64,000 nt of DNA from Bradyrhizobium sp. URHD0069. Lineage in GTDB: Bacteria > Pseudomonadota > Alphaproteobacteria > Rhizobiales > Xanthobacteraceae. Under the pieces are notes generated by a model, which was given only the letters and a program-made list of their open reading frames with translations, did not search any database and was not told the origin of the DNA. Where the stretch lies: the NCBI RefSeq assembly GCF_000701345.1, contig NZ_JNIJ01000036.1:1-64000 (forward strand), in the 5' to 3' direction. Shown here in pieces: positions 52,508 to 61,455 of this stretch. The position numbers and the translations under genes were made by a program. Positions within the stretch are counted from its first letter, which is position 1, and each line of letters starts with the position of its first letter.

Positions 52508-53590
52508 ATGACCACACCCCTCGCCGCCAAGATAGCCCGCGAATACGGCACGCCCGCCGCGGTGATCGACATGGATCGCGTCGAGCGCAACATCGCGCGG
52601 ATCCAGGCGGCGTGCGACGCCGCCGGCGTCGCCAATCGCCCGCATATCAAAACCCACAAGAGCCCGATGCTGGCGAAGCTGCAGATTGCCGCCGGGGCCA
52701 GCGGCATCACTTGCCAGAAACTCGGCGAAGCGGAGGTGATGGCGGACGCCGGCATTGATGACATCCTGATCAGCTACAACCTGATCGGCGAGCAAAAGAT
52801 GGCCCGGCTCGGCGCGCTGCAGGCCAAGGCCAACATGACCGTCGCCGCCGACAATCCGGTTGTGATCGCGGGCCTGCCGCAGGCCGCTGCTATTTCCGGC
52901 CGCCCGCTCTCGGTCGTGGTCGAGTGCGACACCGGACGCAAGCGCGCCGGGGTCGAAACGCCGGCGGAAGCGGTCGCGCTGGCGCGCGAGATCGCGGCCT
53001 CAAAGGGGCTCACGTTTGCCGGCTTCATGCTGTATCCGACGGAGAGCGGCTGGCCAGAAGCACAACGATTTTACGACGAAGCTTTGGCCGGCGTCCGCGC
53101 GCACGGACTTGACGCGGCAATGGTGTCTACCGGGGGCACGCCAAATCTAAAGAATGTCGGCAAACTCAAAGGAGCCACCGAGCATCGGCCCGGCACCTAC
53201 ATCTACAACGACCGGATGCAGGTCGCGGCCGGCGTCGCGACCTGGGACGATTGCGCGCTGAGCATCTATTCGACCGTGGTGAGCCGGGCCGGCCCGGATC
53301 GCGGCATTCTCGACGCCGGTTCAAAGACGCTCACCTCCGACACCGGCGGCGGGCTCGACGGCCACGGGCTGATCCTTGAACATCCGGAGGCGAAGATCGC
53401 GCGCTTTGCCGAAGAGCACGGCTTTCTCGACCTCACGCGCAGCAATACCCGCCCCAATGTCGGCGATGTGGTCCGGATTGTGCCGAACCACGTCTGCGTC
53501 GTCGTCAACATGATGGATGAGGTGGTGATGGTGCGCGGCGACGAGATCGTCGGCACGCTGCCAGTCGCGGCGCGCGGGAAGCTGCGGTAG
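52508..53590 (+). CDS. PLP-dependent D-threonine aldolase/D-serine dehydratase-like enzyme
   Basis: A 360-residue fold-III (alanine racemase-like) enzyme. The N-terminal barrel has GTPAAVIDMDRVERNIARIQ and the PLP-lysine motif RPHIKTHKS. A phosphate-binding YNLIGEQK region and the ECDTGRKRAGVETP segment follow. The C-terminal domain carries a putative metal site in IVPNHVCVVVNMMDEV, as in D-threonine aldolase and DSD1-type D-serine dehydratase. The reaction would be cleavage or dehydration of a D-3-hydroxyamino acid. The stop codon begins a large inverted repeat. Confidence 0.88.
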   Translation: MTTPLAAKIAREYGTPAAVIDMDRVERNIARIQAACDAAGVANRPHIKTHKSPMLAKLQIAAGASGITCQKLGEAEVMADAGIDDILISYNLIGEQKMARLGALQAKANMTVAADNPVVIAGLPQAAAISGRPLSVVVECDTGRKRAGVETPAEAVALAREIAASKGLTFAGFMLYPTESGWPEAQRFYDEALAGVRAHGLDAAMVSTGGTPNLKNVGKLKGATEHRPGTYIYNDRMQVAAGVATWDDCALSIYSTVVSRAGPDRGILDAGSKTLTSDTGGGLDGHGLILEHPEAKIARFAEEHGFLDLTRSNTRPNVGDVVRIVPNHVCVVVNMMDEVVMVRGDEIVGTLPVAARGKLR

Positions 53591-53657
53591 GCGAATAGCG
53601 AGTGGCGAATGGCGAATAGGAAACTTCCATTCGCTATTCGCCACTCGCTATTCGCCT
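53589..53657. repeat. Near-perfect 31-bp-arm palindrome made of 8-base units
   Basis: The left arm (53589-53620) is built of GCGAATAG, GCGAGTGG, GCGAATGG and GCGAATAG units; the right arm (53627-53657) is its complement with one or two changes; the loop is AAACTT. It bridges the stop of the D-threonine-aldolase-like gene and the last codons of the convergent flavoprotein gene. It may end transcription in both directions. Confidence 0.75.
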
Positions 53658-54884
53658 CTCCAGCCACTTCAACACACCCCTTCCCGCCGCTGCCCCCGTG
53701 GCAAACGAGGCCTGCAGCAGATAGCCGCCGGTCGGCGCTTCCCAATCGAGCATCTCGCCGGCGGCGAAGACGCCGGGCAAGGGGCGGATCATAAAGTCGG
53801 CGTCGAGTTCGCTGAATGCGATTCCGCCCGCGGTCGAGATCGCGCGTGCGATCGGCGCGACACCGTTGAGTTCAATCGGCACGGCATTGATCAATCCGGC
53901 AAGGCTTGCAGGCGACAGCGATGAGAGCGACACGCCTGAAGCAATCGCCGCCTCCTGCAACAGTCCAATACCGGCTGGAGAAAGCTGCGCCGCCTTTCGC
54001 AGAAAATTGGAGAGCGATTGTTTGCCCTTGGGAGCCGACAGCCGCGCCATCAGGTCGTCCTCCCCGAGATCGGGCCGCAATGCGATGCGGAGCGTCGCCT
54101 GCCCGGAACTGGCGATGGCCTCGCGCAAGCCGGCCGCCAGCGCGTAGATCGCGCCGCCTTCGATGCCGGATCGGGTAATGACCGCTTCGCCGCGCACGGT
54201 GTGCGCACCAAATGACAGCGCAACGCTTTTTAGCGGTTGGCCTTCGAAGCGGTCGCGGAAGATATCGGACCAGGCAACAGTGAAACCGCTATTGGCGGGC
54301 CTGAGCGGCGATATCGTCACACCTTTCCCAGCGAGCATTTCGACCCAAGCGCCGTCGGACCCAAGCCGCGGCCAACTCGCGCCGCCGAGCGCGACCACCG
54401 TTGCGCGCGCGTCGACGGCGCGTTGCCCGCCAGGAGTTTGAAACAATAGACGGCCATCCGCGTCCCAGCCGATCCAGCGATGGCGCAGCGCGAGTTGCAC
54501 GCTCATGGAATCCAGCCGCCGCAGCCATGCGCGCAGCAAGGGCGAAGCCTTGAACGCATTTGGGAAAACCCGGCCGCTGGAGCCGACGAAGGACGGCTGT
54601 CCCAGCGCCTCGCTCCATGCGCGCAACGCGGCAGGCGGGAACGCGTCGATAGCAGGCGCGATATGCGGCATCGCCTCGCCATATCGCTTCAAAAATTCCG
54701 GCATCGCTTCGCTGTGCGTCAGATTGAGCCCGCCGCGTCCGGCCATCAGGAGCTTGCGGCCCGCCGACGGCATGGCGTCATAAACCGTGACGGTAGCGCC
54801 GCCTTGCGCCAGCACCTCGGCCGCCATCAGGCCGGCAGGACCGGCGCCGATGACGGCGACGTGATTTGTAGGAGATGGGGTCAT
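53634..54884 (-). CDS. YhiN/HI0933-type flavoprotein (aminoacetone oxidase-like family)
   Basis: A 416-residue FAD protein from the ATG at 54884 (MTPSPTNHVAVIG). It has the Rossmann GxGxxG motif in VIGAGPAGLMAAEVLAQGG, the family block GRKLLMAGRGGLNLTHSE, a second FAD site (ARATVVALGGASWPRLGSDG) and the C-terminal motif PGVFAAGEMLDWEAPTGGYL. These identify the HI0933/YhiN family (TIGR03862-type). The exact substrate is uncertain. The last residues (RRIASGE) are encoded inside the right arm of the palindrome at 53589-53657. Confidence 0.88.
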   Translation of the reverse strand: MTPSPTNHVAVIGAGPAGLMAAEVLAQGGATVTVYDAMPSAGRKLLMAGRGGLNLTHSEAMPEFLKRYGEAMPHIAPAIDAFPPAALRAWSEALGQPSFVGSSGRVFPNAFKASPLLRAWLRRLDSMSVQLALRHRWIGWDADGRLLFQTPGGQRAVDARATVVALGGASWPRLGSDGAWVEMLAGKGVTISPLRPANSGFTVAWSDIFRDRFEGQPLKSVALSFGAHTVRGEAVITRSGIEGGAIYALAAGLREAIASSGQATLRIALRPDLGEDDLMARLSAPKGKQSLSNFLRKAAQLSPAGIGLLQEAAIASGVSLSSLSPASLAGLINAVPIELNGVAPIARAISTAGGIAFSELDADFMIRPLPGVFAAGEMLDWEAPTGGYLLQASFATGAAAGRGVLKWLERRIASGE

Positions 54885-54922
54885 GCCGCGAGTGTAGGCT
54901 GGATTCGCGGACCGCAAAAAAC

Positions 54923-55005
54923 AGCGGTCATTCCGGGACACGCGTCTTCGCGTGGACCCGGAATCTCGAGATTCCGGGTTCGATGCTTCGCATCGCCCCG
55001 GAATG
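54923..55005. repeat. REP-like hairpins (CCGGAATCTCGAGATTCCGG type)
   Basis: CGGTCATTCCGGGACACGCG, then CGTCTTCGCGTGGACCCGG, then CCGGAATCTCGAGATTCCGG and CGATGCTTCGCATCG, closing with CCCCGGAATGAC. Two internal perfect hairpins are visible. It is an intergenic spacer between two minus-strand genes. Confidence 0.6.
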
Positions 55006-55008
55006 ACA

Positions 55009-55926
55009 TCAAAGCTTCACGCCCGCCCTCGCCGCGGCCTGTTCGACATATTTCTGGGTCTGCTGGAACGCGCCTTCCAATGCCTTCGCCTTCGACATGT
55101 CGCTGATCTCGGCGAAATGCGCGGCGACTGCGTCGGGCGTCCAATCGGATTGCGGCAGGTTGACGCCTTCGGTTTCCATGATCTTGATCACCGCGAACGA
55201 CCCCGCCCCCGCGCCCATGATCGTGCGCGTCGGTGCATCCTCGCCGAGCAAATACAGTACCGCCGGCGTGATCGCTTCCGGCCTCATCAGCGCGAGCGCC
55301 TGCGGCGGAAGCAGTTCTTCCGTCATCCGCGTCGCCGCAGTCGGCGAAATCGTGTTGACGCGGATGTTATTCTTGCGGCCTTCCTCGGCCAGCACGTTCA
55401 TCAGGCCGACCATGCCGGCTTTGGCGGCGCCATAATTGGCCTGGCCAAAATTGCCGAACAGGCCCGACGACGAGGTGGTGACGACGATGCGACCGTAATT
55501 GCGCTCGCGCATGCCATTCCACACCGCCTTGCAGCAATAGAACGTGCCGGTGAGATGGACGTCCAGCACCTTCGCAAAATCGGCCAACTCCATCTTGGCG
55601 AAAGATTTATCGCGCAAGATGCCAGCGTTGGCGCAGATTAGATCGACACTGCCCCATTCTTTGGTTGCGCGATCCACCATCGCCGTGACCTGCTCGAAGT
55701 CAGAGACATCGGCGCCGTCGGCCATCGCCACGCCGCCGGCCTTGCGGATTTCTTCAACCACGCCTTGCGCCGGAGTGATCGATCCGCCGGATCCGTCGCG
55801 GGCGCCGCCGAAATCGTTGACGACGACCTTTGCACCGCGGCTCGCCAGTCCCAGCGCGTGCGCCCGTCCAAGGCCATTGCCCGCGCCGGTGACGATAGCG
55901 ACGCGTCCGTCAAACCTGATTGTCAT
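55009..55926 (-). CDS. SDR-family (3R)-hydroxyacyl-CoA dehydrogenase-like protein
   Basis: A 305-residue short-chain dehydrogenase. It has the cofactor loop VTGAGNGLGRAHALGLASRG, the VVNDFGGARDGSGGS segment typical of peroxisomal multifunctional enzyme type 2 dehydrogenases, NAGILRD, and the catalytic triad S-Y-K in VVTTSSSGLFGNFGQANYGA (Y in NYGAAKAG). The C-terminal extension of about 60 residues (FAEISDMSKAKALEGAFQQT) is shared with that group. It would oxidise (R)-3-hydroxyacyl-CoA. It is last in the valine/acyl-CoA cluster, 115 bases from the MaoC gene. Confidence 0.9.
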   Translation of the reverse strand: MTIRFDGRVAIVTGAGNGLGRAHALGLASRGAKVVVNDFGGARDGSGGSITPAQGVVEEIRKAGGVAMADGADVSDFEQVTAMVDRATKEWGSVDLICANAGILRDKSFAKMELADFAKVLDVHLTGTFYCCKAVWNGMRERNYGRIVVTTSSSGLFGNFGQANYGAAKAGMVGLMNVLAEEGRKNNIRVNTISPTAATRMTEELLPPQALALMRPEAITPAVLYLLGEDAPTRTIMGAGAGSFAVIKIMETEGVNLPQSDWTPDAVAAHFAEISDMSKAKALEGAFQQTQKYVEQAAARAGVKL

Positions 55927-55944
55927 GTATGGATTCCTGTTCGC

Positions 55945-56034
55945 TCGTCATGCCCGGACTTGATCCGGGCATCCATCCAAATTCGATGGTTTTTGATCAG
56001 TGATGGATTGCCGGGTCAAGCCCGGCAATGACGG
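55945..56034. repeat. Two REP-like hairpins in the SDR-MaoC spacer
   Basis: GTCATGCCCGGACTTGATCC followed by GGGCATCC forms one hairpin. GATGGATTGCCGGGTCAAGC followed by CCGGCAATGAC forms the second, identical in its core to the one at about 49000. They may separate SDR expression from the upstream genes. Confidence 0.6.
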
Positions 56035-56041
56035 CTGGTGG

Positions 56042-56521
56042 TCATGCGAAGTAGATCAGGCCGATCCAGTCGGCCACGAGCGCGGGCTTTTCCTCGCCCT
56101 CGATCTCGACGCTGACATTGGTGCACGACAGCAGTTCGGTCGGCTTTCTCAGCTTCGCTTCCGCGAGCCTAAAGCGGCCACGGACGCGCGAACCTGAGCG
56201 CACCGGCGAGATGAAACGCAGCTTGTCGAAGCCGTAATTGATTCCCATTGTCGTACCCTGGATGACCGGCATTACCTCATACGACATGATGCTCATCAGC
56301 GACATCGTCAGAAATCCGTGCGCCACTGTCGTGCCGAAGGCTGTTTCCCGCTTCGCGCGTTCGGGGTCGACATGGATGAATTGATGATCCTCAATCACAT
56401 CAGCATAGACGTCGATCCGCTTTTGATCGATTAGATGCCATGAGGACACGCCGACCTCATGGCCGACCATTTGCTGATAGGCCTCAAGCGAGATCGGCGG
56501 CTTCTTCCAGACTTCATTCAT
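56042..56521 (-). CDS. MaoC-family (R)-specific enoyl-CoA hydratase-like protein
   Basis: A 159-residue single hot-dog protein. The hydratase motif is VIEDHQFIHVDPERAKRETA then FGTTVAHGFLTMSLMSIMSY, with D in the IHVDPE segment and H in TTVAHGFL. Family members hydrate trans-2-enoyl-CoA to (R)-3-hydroxyacyl-CoA. It starts 4 bases after the acyl-CoA synthetase gene's stop, so translation is coupled. With the SDR it could form an (R)-beta-oxidation or PHA-type module. Confidence 0.9.
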   Translation of the reverse strand: MNEVWKKPPISLEAYQQMVGHEVGVSSWHLIDQKRIDVYADVIEDHQFIHVDPERAKRETAFGTTVAHGFLTMSLMSIMSYEVMPVIQGTTMGINYGFDKLRFISPVRSGSRVRGRFRLAEAKLRKPTELLSCTNVSVEIEGEEKPALVADWIGLIYFA

Positions 56522-56525
56522 CCAA

Positions 56526-58262
56526 TCAATTCTCCACTGAACCAGCCGGCCGCAGTTTTTGCAGTTCCGGGAAATCCTCCTCGCGGAATTCCTCGCCCCT
56601 TAGCGGATCGTCGCGATTACTGTCGTTCTCCAGACGGCGCAACTGTACGCGGCGAATCTTGCCGGAAATCGTCTTCGGCAGCTCCGTCACGAGCTCGATC
56701 CGCCGGATGCGTTTGAACGGAGCGAGCCGCGTGTGCAGGTGGCGAAAGATCGATAGCGCGGTTTCCGCCGAGCGCTCCGCGCCCGATGCCAGCAGCACAT
56801 AGGCTTTCGGGATCGCAAGTCGGATCGGATCAGGACTGGGAACCACGGCGGCCTCGGCGACCGATTGATGTTCGAGCAAAATGCTCTCAAGCTCGAACGG
56901 ACTGATCCGGTAATCGGATGATTTAAAGACGTCATCGGAGCGGCCGACGAAGGTGAGATAACCCTCATCATCGGCAAACACCACATCGCCGCTGCGATAG
57001 AGATCGCCGTCCGCGCCGCTCAATTTGCCGCCGTCACCCTGATAGCCCTGCATCAGGCCCGCGGGCCGGTCAGCACCAAGCACCAGGGTGACCTCGCCCT
57101 CTTTCGTAACCTGCCCGTCAGTATCGGTGATCTGCACGCGATAGCCGGGCAACGGCCGGCCCATCGATCCGACCTTCACCTTCTGGCCCGGCGAATTCCC
57201 CGCCAGCGCTGTGGTTTCGGTCTGGCCGTAGCCGTCGCGGATCGTCAGTCCCCATGCCGCGCGAACCTGATCGATCACTTCGGGATTGAGCGGCTCGCCG
57301 GCGCCGCAAACCTCGCGCAGCGACACCTTGAACGTTGCCAGCTTCTCCTGAATGAACAGCCGCCACACCGTCGGCGGCGCACAGAGCGTGGTGACGCCGC
57401 AACGGCCAATCGTTGCGAGCAATCCCTTGGCGTCGAAACGCGGCTGATTGACCACGAACACGGTCGCGCCGGCATTCCACGGCGCGAAGAAGCAGCTCCA
57501 GGCGTGCTTGGCCCAGCCCGGCGAGGAAATGTTCAAATGGATGTCGCCGGGCTGCAGCCCGAGCCAGTACATTGTCGACAGTCCGCCGACGGGGTAGCTG
57601 CGCTGGCTGTGCCGTACCAGCTTCGGCTTTGCCGTGGTGCCGGAAGTAAAATACAGCAACATCGGGTCGTCGGCGTTGGTCGGTCCGTCCGGCTTGAACG
57701 TTTCTGGAAAATCCGCGGCTTGCTCGTAAGCGAGCCAGCCCTCATGCTTCGACGGCGCACCGACCACGATGCGAACAAGTTGATCTCCGCCGAGACCGGC
57801 GATTTTCGCGACCTGCTCCTGCGATGCCACCACCACCCTGGCGCCGCCGCGATCGAGCCGGTCACGCAGTTCATCGGGCGTCAACAGCGTGGTCGCGGGG
57901 ATCACCACCACGCCGAGCTTCATCGCCGCCAGCATGGTCTCCCACAGCGGAACGACGTTTCCGAGCAGCAGCAGCAAATGGTCGCCGCGCTTCAGTCCCT
58001 GCGCGCGGAGAAAATTCGCGGTCTGATTGGAACGACGAGACAGCGCGGCGAACGACACTTTTGTCTCTTGGTTGCTGACGGCATCGACGATCCACAGCGC
58101 CGGCCGATGCTTGCTTTCGGAATTGCCCGCCAGCTCCGCGTCAAACCAGTCCAGCGCCCAGTTGAACGGCACCGGATCCGGCCAACGGAATCCCTTCACC
58201 GCCGCATCGTAGTCAGTGCGGTGCTTGAGCAGAAACGAGCGCGCCTCCTGGAAAGTGGTCAT
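56526..58262 (-). CDS. AMP-binding acyl-CoA synthetase (medium-chain/benzoate-like)
   Basis: A 578-residue adenylate-forming enzyme. The P-loop motif is LLYFTSGTTAKPKLVRHSQR. The core motifs are DGYGQTETTALAG and DGDLYRSGDVVFADDEGYLT. The C-terminal lysine is in LPKTISGKIRRVQLR. It activates a carboxylic acid to its CoA thioester via an acyl-adenylate. The N-terminus (LKHRTDYDAAVKGFRWPDP) resembles the benzoate/medium-chain branch. The substrate is not assignable. The gene follows mmsB by 3 bases and precedes the MaoC gene by 4. Confidence 0.92.
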   Translation of the reverse strand: MTTFQEARSFLLKHRTDYDAAVKGFRWPDPVPFNWALDWFDAELAGNSESKHRPALWIVDAVSNQETKVSFAALSRRSNQTANFLRAQGLKRGDHLLLLLGNVVPLWETMLAAMKLGVVVIPATTLLTPDELRDRLDRGGARVVVASQEQVAKIAGLGGDQLVRIVVGAPSKHEGWLAYEQAADFPETFKPDGPTNADDPMLLYFTSGTTAKPKLVRHSQRSYPVGGLSTMYWLGLQPGDIHLNISSPGWAKHAWSCFFAPWNAGATVFVVNQPRFDAKGLLATIGRCGVTTLCAPPTVWRLFIQEKLATFKVSLREVCGAGEPLNPEVIDQVRAAWGLTIRDGYGQTETTALAGNSPGQKVKVGSMGRPLPGYRVQITDTDGQVTKEGEVTLVLGADRPAGLMQGYQGDGGKLSGADGDLYRSGDVVFADDEGYLTFVGRSDDVFKSSDYRISPFELESILLEHQSVAEAAVVPSPDPIRLAIPKAYVLLASGAERSAETALSIFRHLHTRLAPFKRIRRIELVTELPKTISGKIRRVQLRRLENDSNRDDPLRGEEFREEDFPELQKLRPAGSVEN

Positions 58263-58265
58263 CAG

Positions 58266-59153
58266 CTATTTTCCGGCGAGGCCGCGGACATGCTGGATGA
58301 TGCCCGAAAAATCCAACCCGCCATTTCCCGCGGCGTCGAACGCCTTGTAAATTTCCTGCGCGTGCTTGCCGAGCGGCGTCGCCGCCCCGGCGGCCTTTGC
58401 CGCATCCTGTGCCAGCGTCAGGTCCTTCACCATCAAGGCCGCGGCAAAGCCTGGCTTGTAGTCATTATTCGCAGGCGACGTCGGCACCGGACCCGGCACC
58501 GGACAATACGTCGTCAGCGACCAGCATTGCCCTGACGAGGTCGAGGCGACATCGAACAGCGCCTGATGTGACAGGCCGAGCTTTTCGGCAAGCGCAAAGG
58601 CTTCGCCGACCGCGATCATGGAAATGCCCAGGATCATGTTGTTGCAGATTTTCGCCGCCTGCCCGGCACCGGCGCCGCCGCAATGCACGATTTTCTTGCC
58701 CATGTTTTCCAGCACCGGCTTCGCCGCAGCGAAGGCTTTGCCCTCGCCGCCCGCCATGAAGGTCAGCGTCGCACCCTTGGCGCCGCCGGTGCCGCCGGAC
58801 ACCGGCGCGTCGACCGAGAGGACGCCGTGCTCCGACGCCAGCGCATGGGCCTGCACCGCGCTTTCGACATCGATCGTCGAACAATCGATGATCAGCGATC
58901 CCTTGCCCATCGACGGCAAAATCTCGGTCCAAACCGAAAGAACATGTTTGCCCGCCGGCAGCATGGTAATGACGATTTCGGCGCCCTTCACCGCGCCAAC
59001 CGCGCTGTCGGCGATCCCTGCACCATCGGCTTTCGCCTGATTGCGCGAGGCTTCCACCAGATCGAAGCCTGTGACCCTGTGACCGGCCTTGACCAGATTG
59101 GCGGCCATCGGGCCGCCCATGTTGCCGAGCCCGATGAAGGCAATGTTTGCCAT
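58266..59153 (-). CDS. mmsB: 3-hydroxyisobutyrate dehydrogenase
   Basis: A 295-residue NAD-dependent beta-hydroxyacid dehydrogenase. It has the Rossmann motif FIGLGNMGGPMAANLVKAGH, the substrate-binding VDAPVSGGTGGAKGATLTFM, and the catalytic lysine in GAGQAAKICNNMILG. It oxidises 3-hydroxyisobutyrate to methylmalonate semialdehyde, the fourth step of valine degradation. The place between the hydrolase and synthetase genes, with mmsA upstream in the same direction, supports the name. It starts 27 bases after the hydrolase gene's stop. Confidence 0.93.
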   Translation of the reverse strand: MANIAFIGLGNMGGPMAANLVKAGHRVTGFDLVEASRNQAKADGAGIADSAVGAVKGAEIVITMLPAGKHVLSVWTEILPSMGKGSLIIDCSTIDVESAVQAHALASEHGVLSVDAPVSGGTGGAKGATLTFMAGGEGKAFAAAKPVLENMGKKIVHCGGAGAGQAAKICNNMILGISMIAVGEAFALAEKLGLSHQALFDVASTSSGQCWSLTTYCPVPGPVPTSPANNDYKPGFAAALMVKDLTLAQDAAKAAGAATPLGKHAQEIYKAFDAAGNGGLDFSGIIQHVRGLAGK

Positions 59154-59180
59154 GTCTACTTCCCTCCGCTCAAGGCGTCT

Positions 59181-60275
59181 CTATTTTGCTTTGTCGAACA
59201 CCAGTTCGTCGGCGCCGAGTTCCGCGAAGTAAGGCGCAACCATCTCAGGCGTCACGTCCTCGATCCGCGATAGCGACCAGCGCGGATTGCGGTCCTTGTC
59301 GATGACCGCCGCGCGCACGCCTTCGCGAAAATCGTCGCTCGCGAACACTTCCAGCGCGGCGCGATACTCCCGCACCAGGCATTCCTCCAGCGAGGACGAA
59401 GCCCGCGCCAGCCGCAACAGTTTTAAGGCGACAACCATGCCGCGCGGTGACTTCTCGTTCAATATCCTCAGCGTCGATTGCGCCAGTTCCGAACCATCCC
59501 GCTGCAGCGCCGCGATGATATCTTCCATCCGGTCACAGGCAAACCAGGGGTCGATTTGCGACTGGATGGCGGCGACAGGTCCTGATGTCTCGCCGGTCGC
59601 AAAACTATCGATCACGGCTTTCACTTCGGTAGAGCTCACGCCCGCGCGAAGGTTGACGAGCTTCTCGCGCAGGGCGCCGAGTTTGTTCGAGGGCACGACC
59701 GCATCCGCAAAACGCGCATAGATCGCATCCGGCCCATTCATGGTTTGACCGGTCAATCCGAAATAAGTGCCGATCTCTCCCGGCGAGCGCGACAGCAGCC
59801 AGGTGCCGCCGACATCCGGAAAGAAACCGAGACCGACCTCCGGCATTGCAAGCCTGGTCCGCTCGGTCACAACGCGATGGCGGCCGTGCGCGGAGAGCCC
59901 GACGCCGCCGCCCATCACGATGCCATCCATGAAGGCGACATAGGGTTTTGAGAACTTGGCGATGCGCGCGTTGAGGATGTACTCCTCGCGCCACAGTATC
60001 TTGCCGAGATCGCCCTTGACTTGCGAGCTTTCATACAGCGCCCGGATATCGCCGCCGGCGCAGAGACCTCGGTCGCCGGCGCCTTCCAGCAGGATCAGGC
60101 CGATCGCGGGATCAGACTCGAATTCGTCCAGCGCCTTGTCGATGTCGCGAAACATCTCCAGCGTCACGGCATTGATCGCTTTCGGCCGGTTGAGGCGGAT
60201 AATGCCGGCCGCGCCTTCGCGCCGCGCGATCAGATCGGGTTCTTGACCCGCTAACGCAACCGCGGAAACCGTCAT
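59181..60275 (-). CDS. 3-hydroxyisobutyryl-CoA hydrolase (crotonase fold)
   Basis: A 364-residue protein with an ATG at 60275 that shares a base with the stop of the acyl-CoA dehydrogenase gene (TGATG); a GTG just before is an alternative. The oxyanion-hole segments are GLCAGGDIRALYES and FMDGIVMGGGVGLS. The hydrolase-type Glu/Asp block is MPEVGLGFFPDVGGTWLLSR. The long C-terminal part with FREGVRAAVIDKDRNPRWSL distinguishes 3-hydroxyisobutyryl-CoA hydrolases from simple enoyl-CoA hydratases. It releases free 3-hydroxyisobutyrate for mmsB. Confidence 0.92.
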   Translation of the reverse strand: MTVSAVALAGQEPDLIARREGAAGIIRLNRPKAINAVTLEMFRDIDKALDEFESDPAIGLILLEGAGDRGLCAGGDIRALYESSQVKGDLGKILWREEYILNARIAKFSKPYVAFMDGIVMGGGVGLSAHGRHRVVTERTRLAMPEVGLGFFPDVGGTWLLSRSPGEIGTYFGLTGQTMNGPDAIYARFADAVVPSNKLGALREKLVNLRAGVSSTEVKAVIDSFATGETSGPVAAIQSQIDPWFACDRMEDIIAALQRDGSELAQSTLRILNEKSPRGMVVALKLLRLARASSSLEECLVREYRAALEVFASDDFREGVRAAVIDKDRNPRWSLSRIEDVTPEMVAPYFAELGADELVFDKAK

Positions 60276-61417
60276 CACGCTCCCTCGATCAGCTTGCGCG
60301 AAACAATCAGCCGCATGATCTCGTTGGTGCCTTCGAGAATCTGATGCACGCGCAGATCGCGCACGATTTTTTCGATGCCGTATTCGCTCAAGTAGCCGTA
60401 ACCGCCATGCAATTGCAGCGCCTGATTGGCAACCTCGAAGCCTACGTCAGTGCCGAAGCATTTTGCCATCGCGCATAACATGGTCGCGTCGGCATCCTTG
60501 CGGTCGAGCGCCGCTGCCGCGCGCCAGACAAAGGTCCGTGCCGCCTCCAGTTCGGTCGCCATGTCGGCAAGGCGAAATTGCAGCGCCTGGAATTCGTCGA
60601 GGCGCTTTCCGAAGGCCTTGCGCTCTTTCATATAGGCCAGCGACTTGTCGAGTGCGGATTGCGCGCCGCCGAGCGAACATGCCGCGATATTGATCCGTCC
60701 GCCGTCGAGCCCGGCCATCGCGATCTTGAAGCCGATGCCTTCATCGCCCAACCTATTGGCAACAGGCACGCGCGCATTCTCGAAAATCACGGCGCGGGTC
60801 GGTTGCGCGTTCCAGCCCATCTTGCGCTCATTGGCGCCGAGCGAGAGCCCGGGCGTATCGCCCTCGATAACGAGCGTCGAGATGCCACCGGGTCCATCTT
60901 GGCCGGTCCGCACCATCACCACATAGAGGTCGCCGCTGCCGGCGCCGGAAATGAACTGCTTCTGGCCGTTGAGCACGTAGTGGTCGCCATCGCGCACCGC
61001 GCGGGTCCGAAGCGCCGCCGCATCCGATCCGGAGCCGGGCTCGGTCAGGCAATAGCTCGCCAATAGCTCCATGGTACAGAGCTTCGGCAGCCACTTTTTC
61101 CGCTGGGTGTCGTTGCCGAAGGCATCGATCATCCAGGAAGCCATGTTGTGGATCGAGATGAACGCCGACACGGTCGGGCAACCCTGCGCCAAGGCCTCGA
61201 AGATCAGCGCCGCATCGAACCGCGTCAGCGCCGAGCCACCGACGTCATCGCGGATGTACACCCCGCCGATGCCGAGCGTGGCCGCCTCGCGCATGACGTC
61301 GACAGGGAAATGCTTCTCCTCATCCCAGCGGATCGCATGCGGCGCGATTTTCTCCGCGGCAAACTCCCGCGCCATATCGCGAACCGCAATCTGGTCCTCG
61401 TTGAGAGCGAATTGCAT
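60275..61417 (-). CDS. Acyl-CoA dehydrogenase (isobutyryl-CoA dehydrogenase-like)
   Basis: A 380-residue FAD enzyme. Signature 1 is YCLTEPGSGSDAAALRTRAV, the FAD/ETF region is FISGAGSGDLYVVMVRT, signature 2 is LQLHGGYGYLSEYGIEKIVR and the catalytic base lies in HQILEGTNEIMR. In a cluster with mmsA, the hydrolase and mmsB, isobutyryl-CoA is the likely substrate (valine pathway step giving methacrylyl-CoA), although short-chain relatives look alike. It lies 38 bases downstream of mmsA and overlaps the hydrolase gene. Confidence 0.93.
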   Translation of the reverse strand: MQFALNEDQIAVRDMAREFAAEKIAPHAIRWDEEKHFPVDVMREAATLGIGGVYIRDDVGGSALTRFDAALIFEALAQGCPTVSAFISIHNMASWMIDAFGNDTQRKKWLPKLCTMELLASYCLTEPGSGSDAAALRTRAVRDGDHYVLNGQKQFISGAGSGDLYVVMVRTGQDGPGGISTLVIEGDTPGLSLGANERKMGWNAQPTRAVIFENARVPVANRLGDEGIGFKIAMAGLDGGRINIAACSLGGAQSALDKSLAYMKERKAFGKRLDEFQALQFRLADMATELEAARTFVWRAAAALDRKDADATMLCAMAKCFGTDVGFEVANQALQLHGGYGYLSEYGIEKIVRDLRVHQILEGTNEIMRLIVSRKLIEGA

Positions 61418-61455
61418 CCGATCTGCGCGCCTGTCTCAGGAGATCATGCGCCGGG

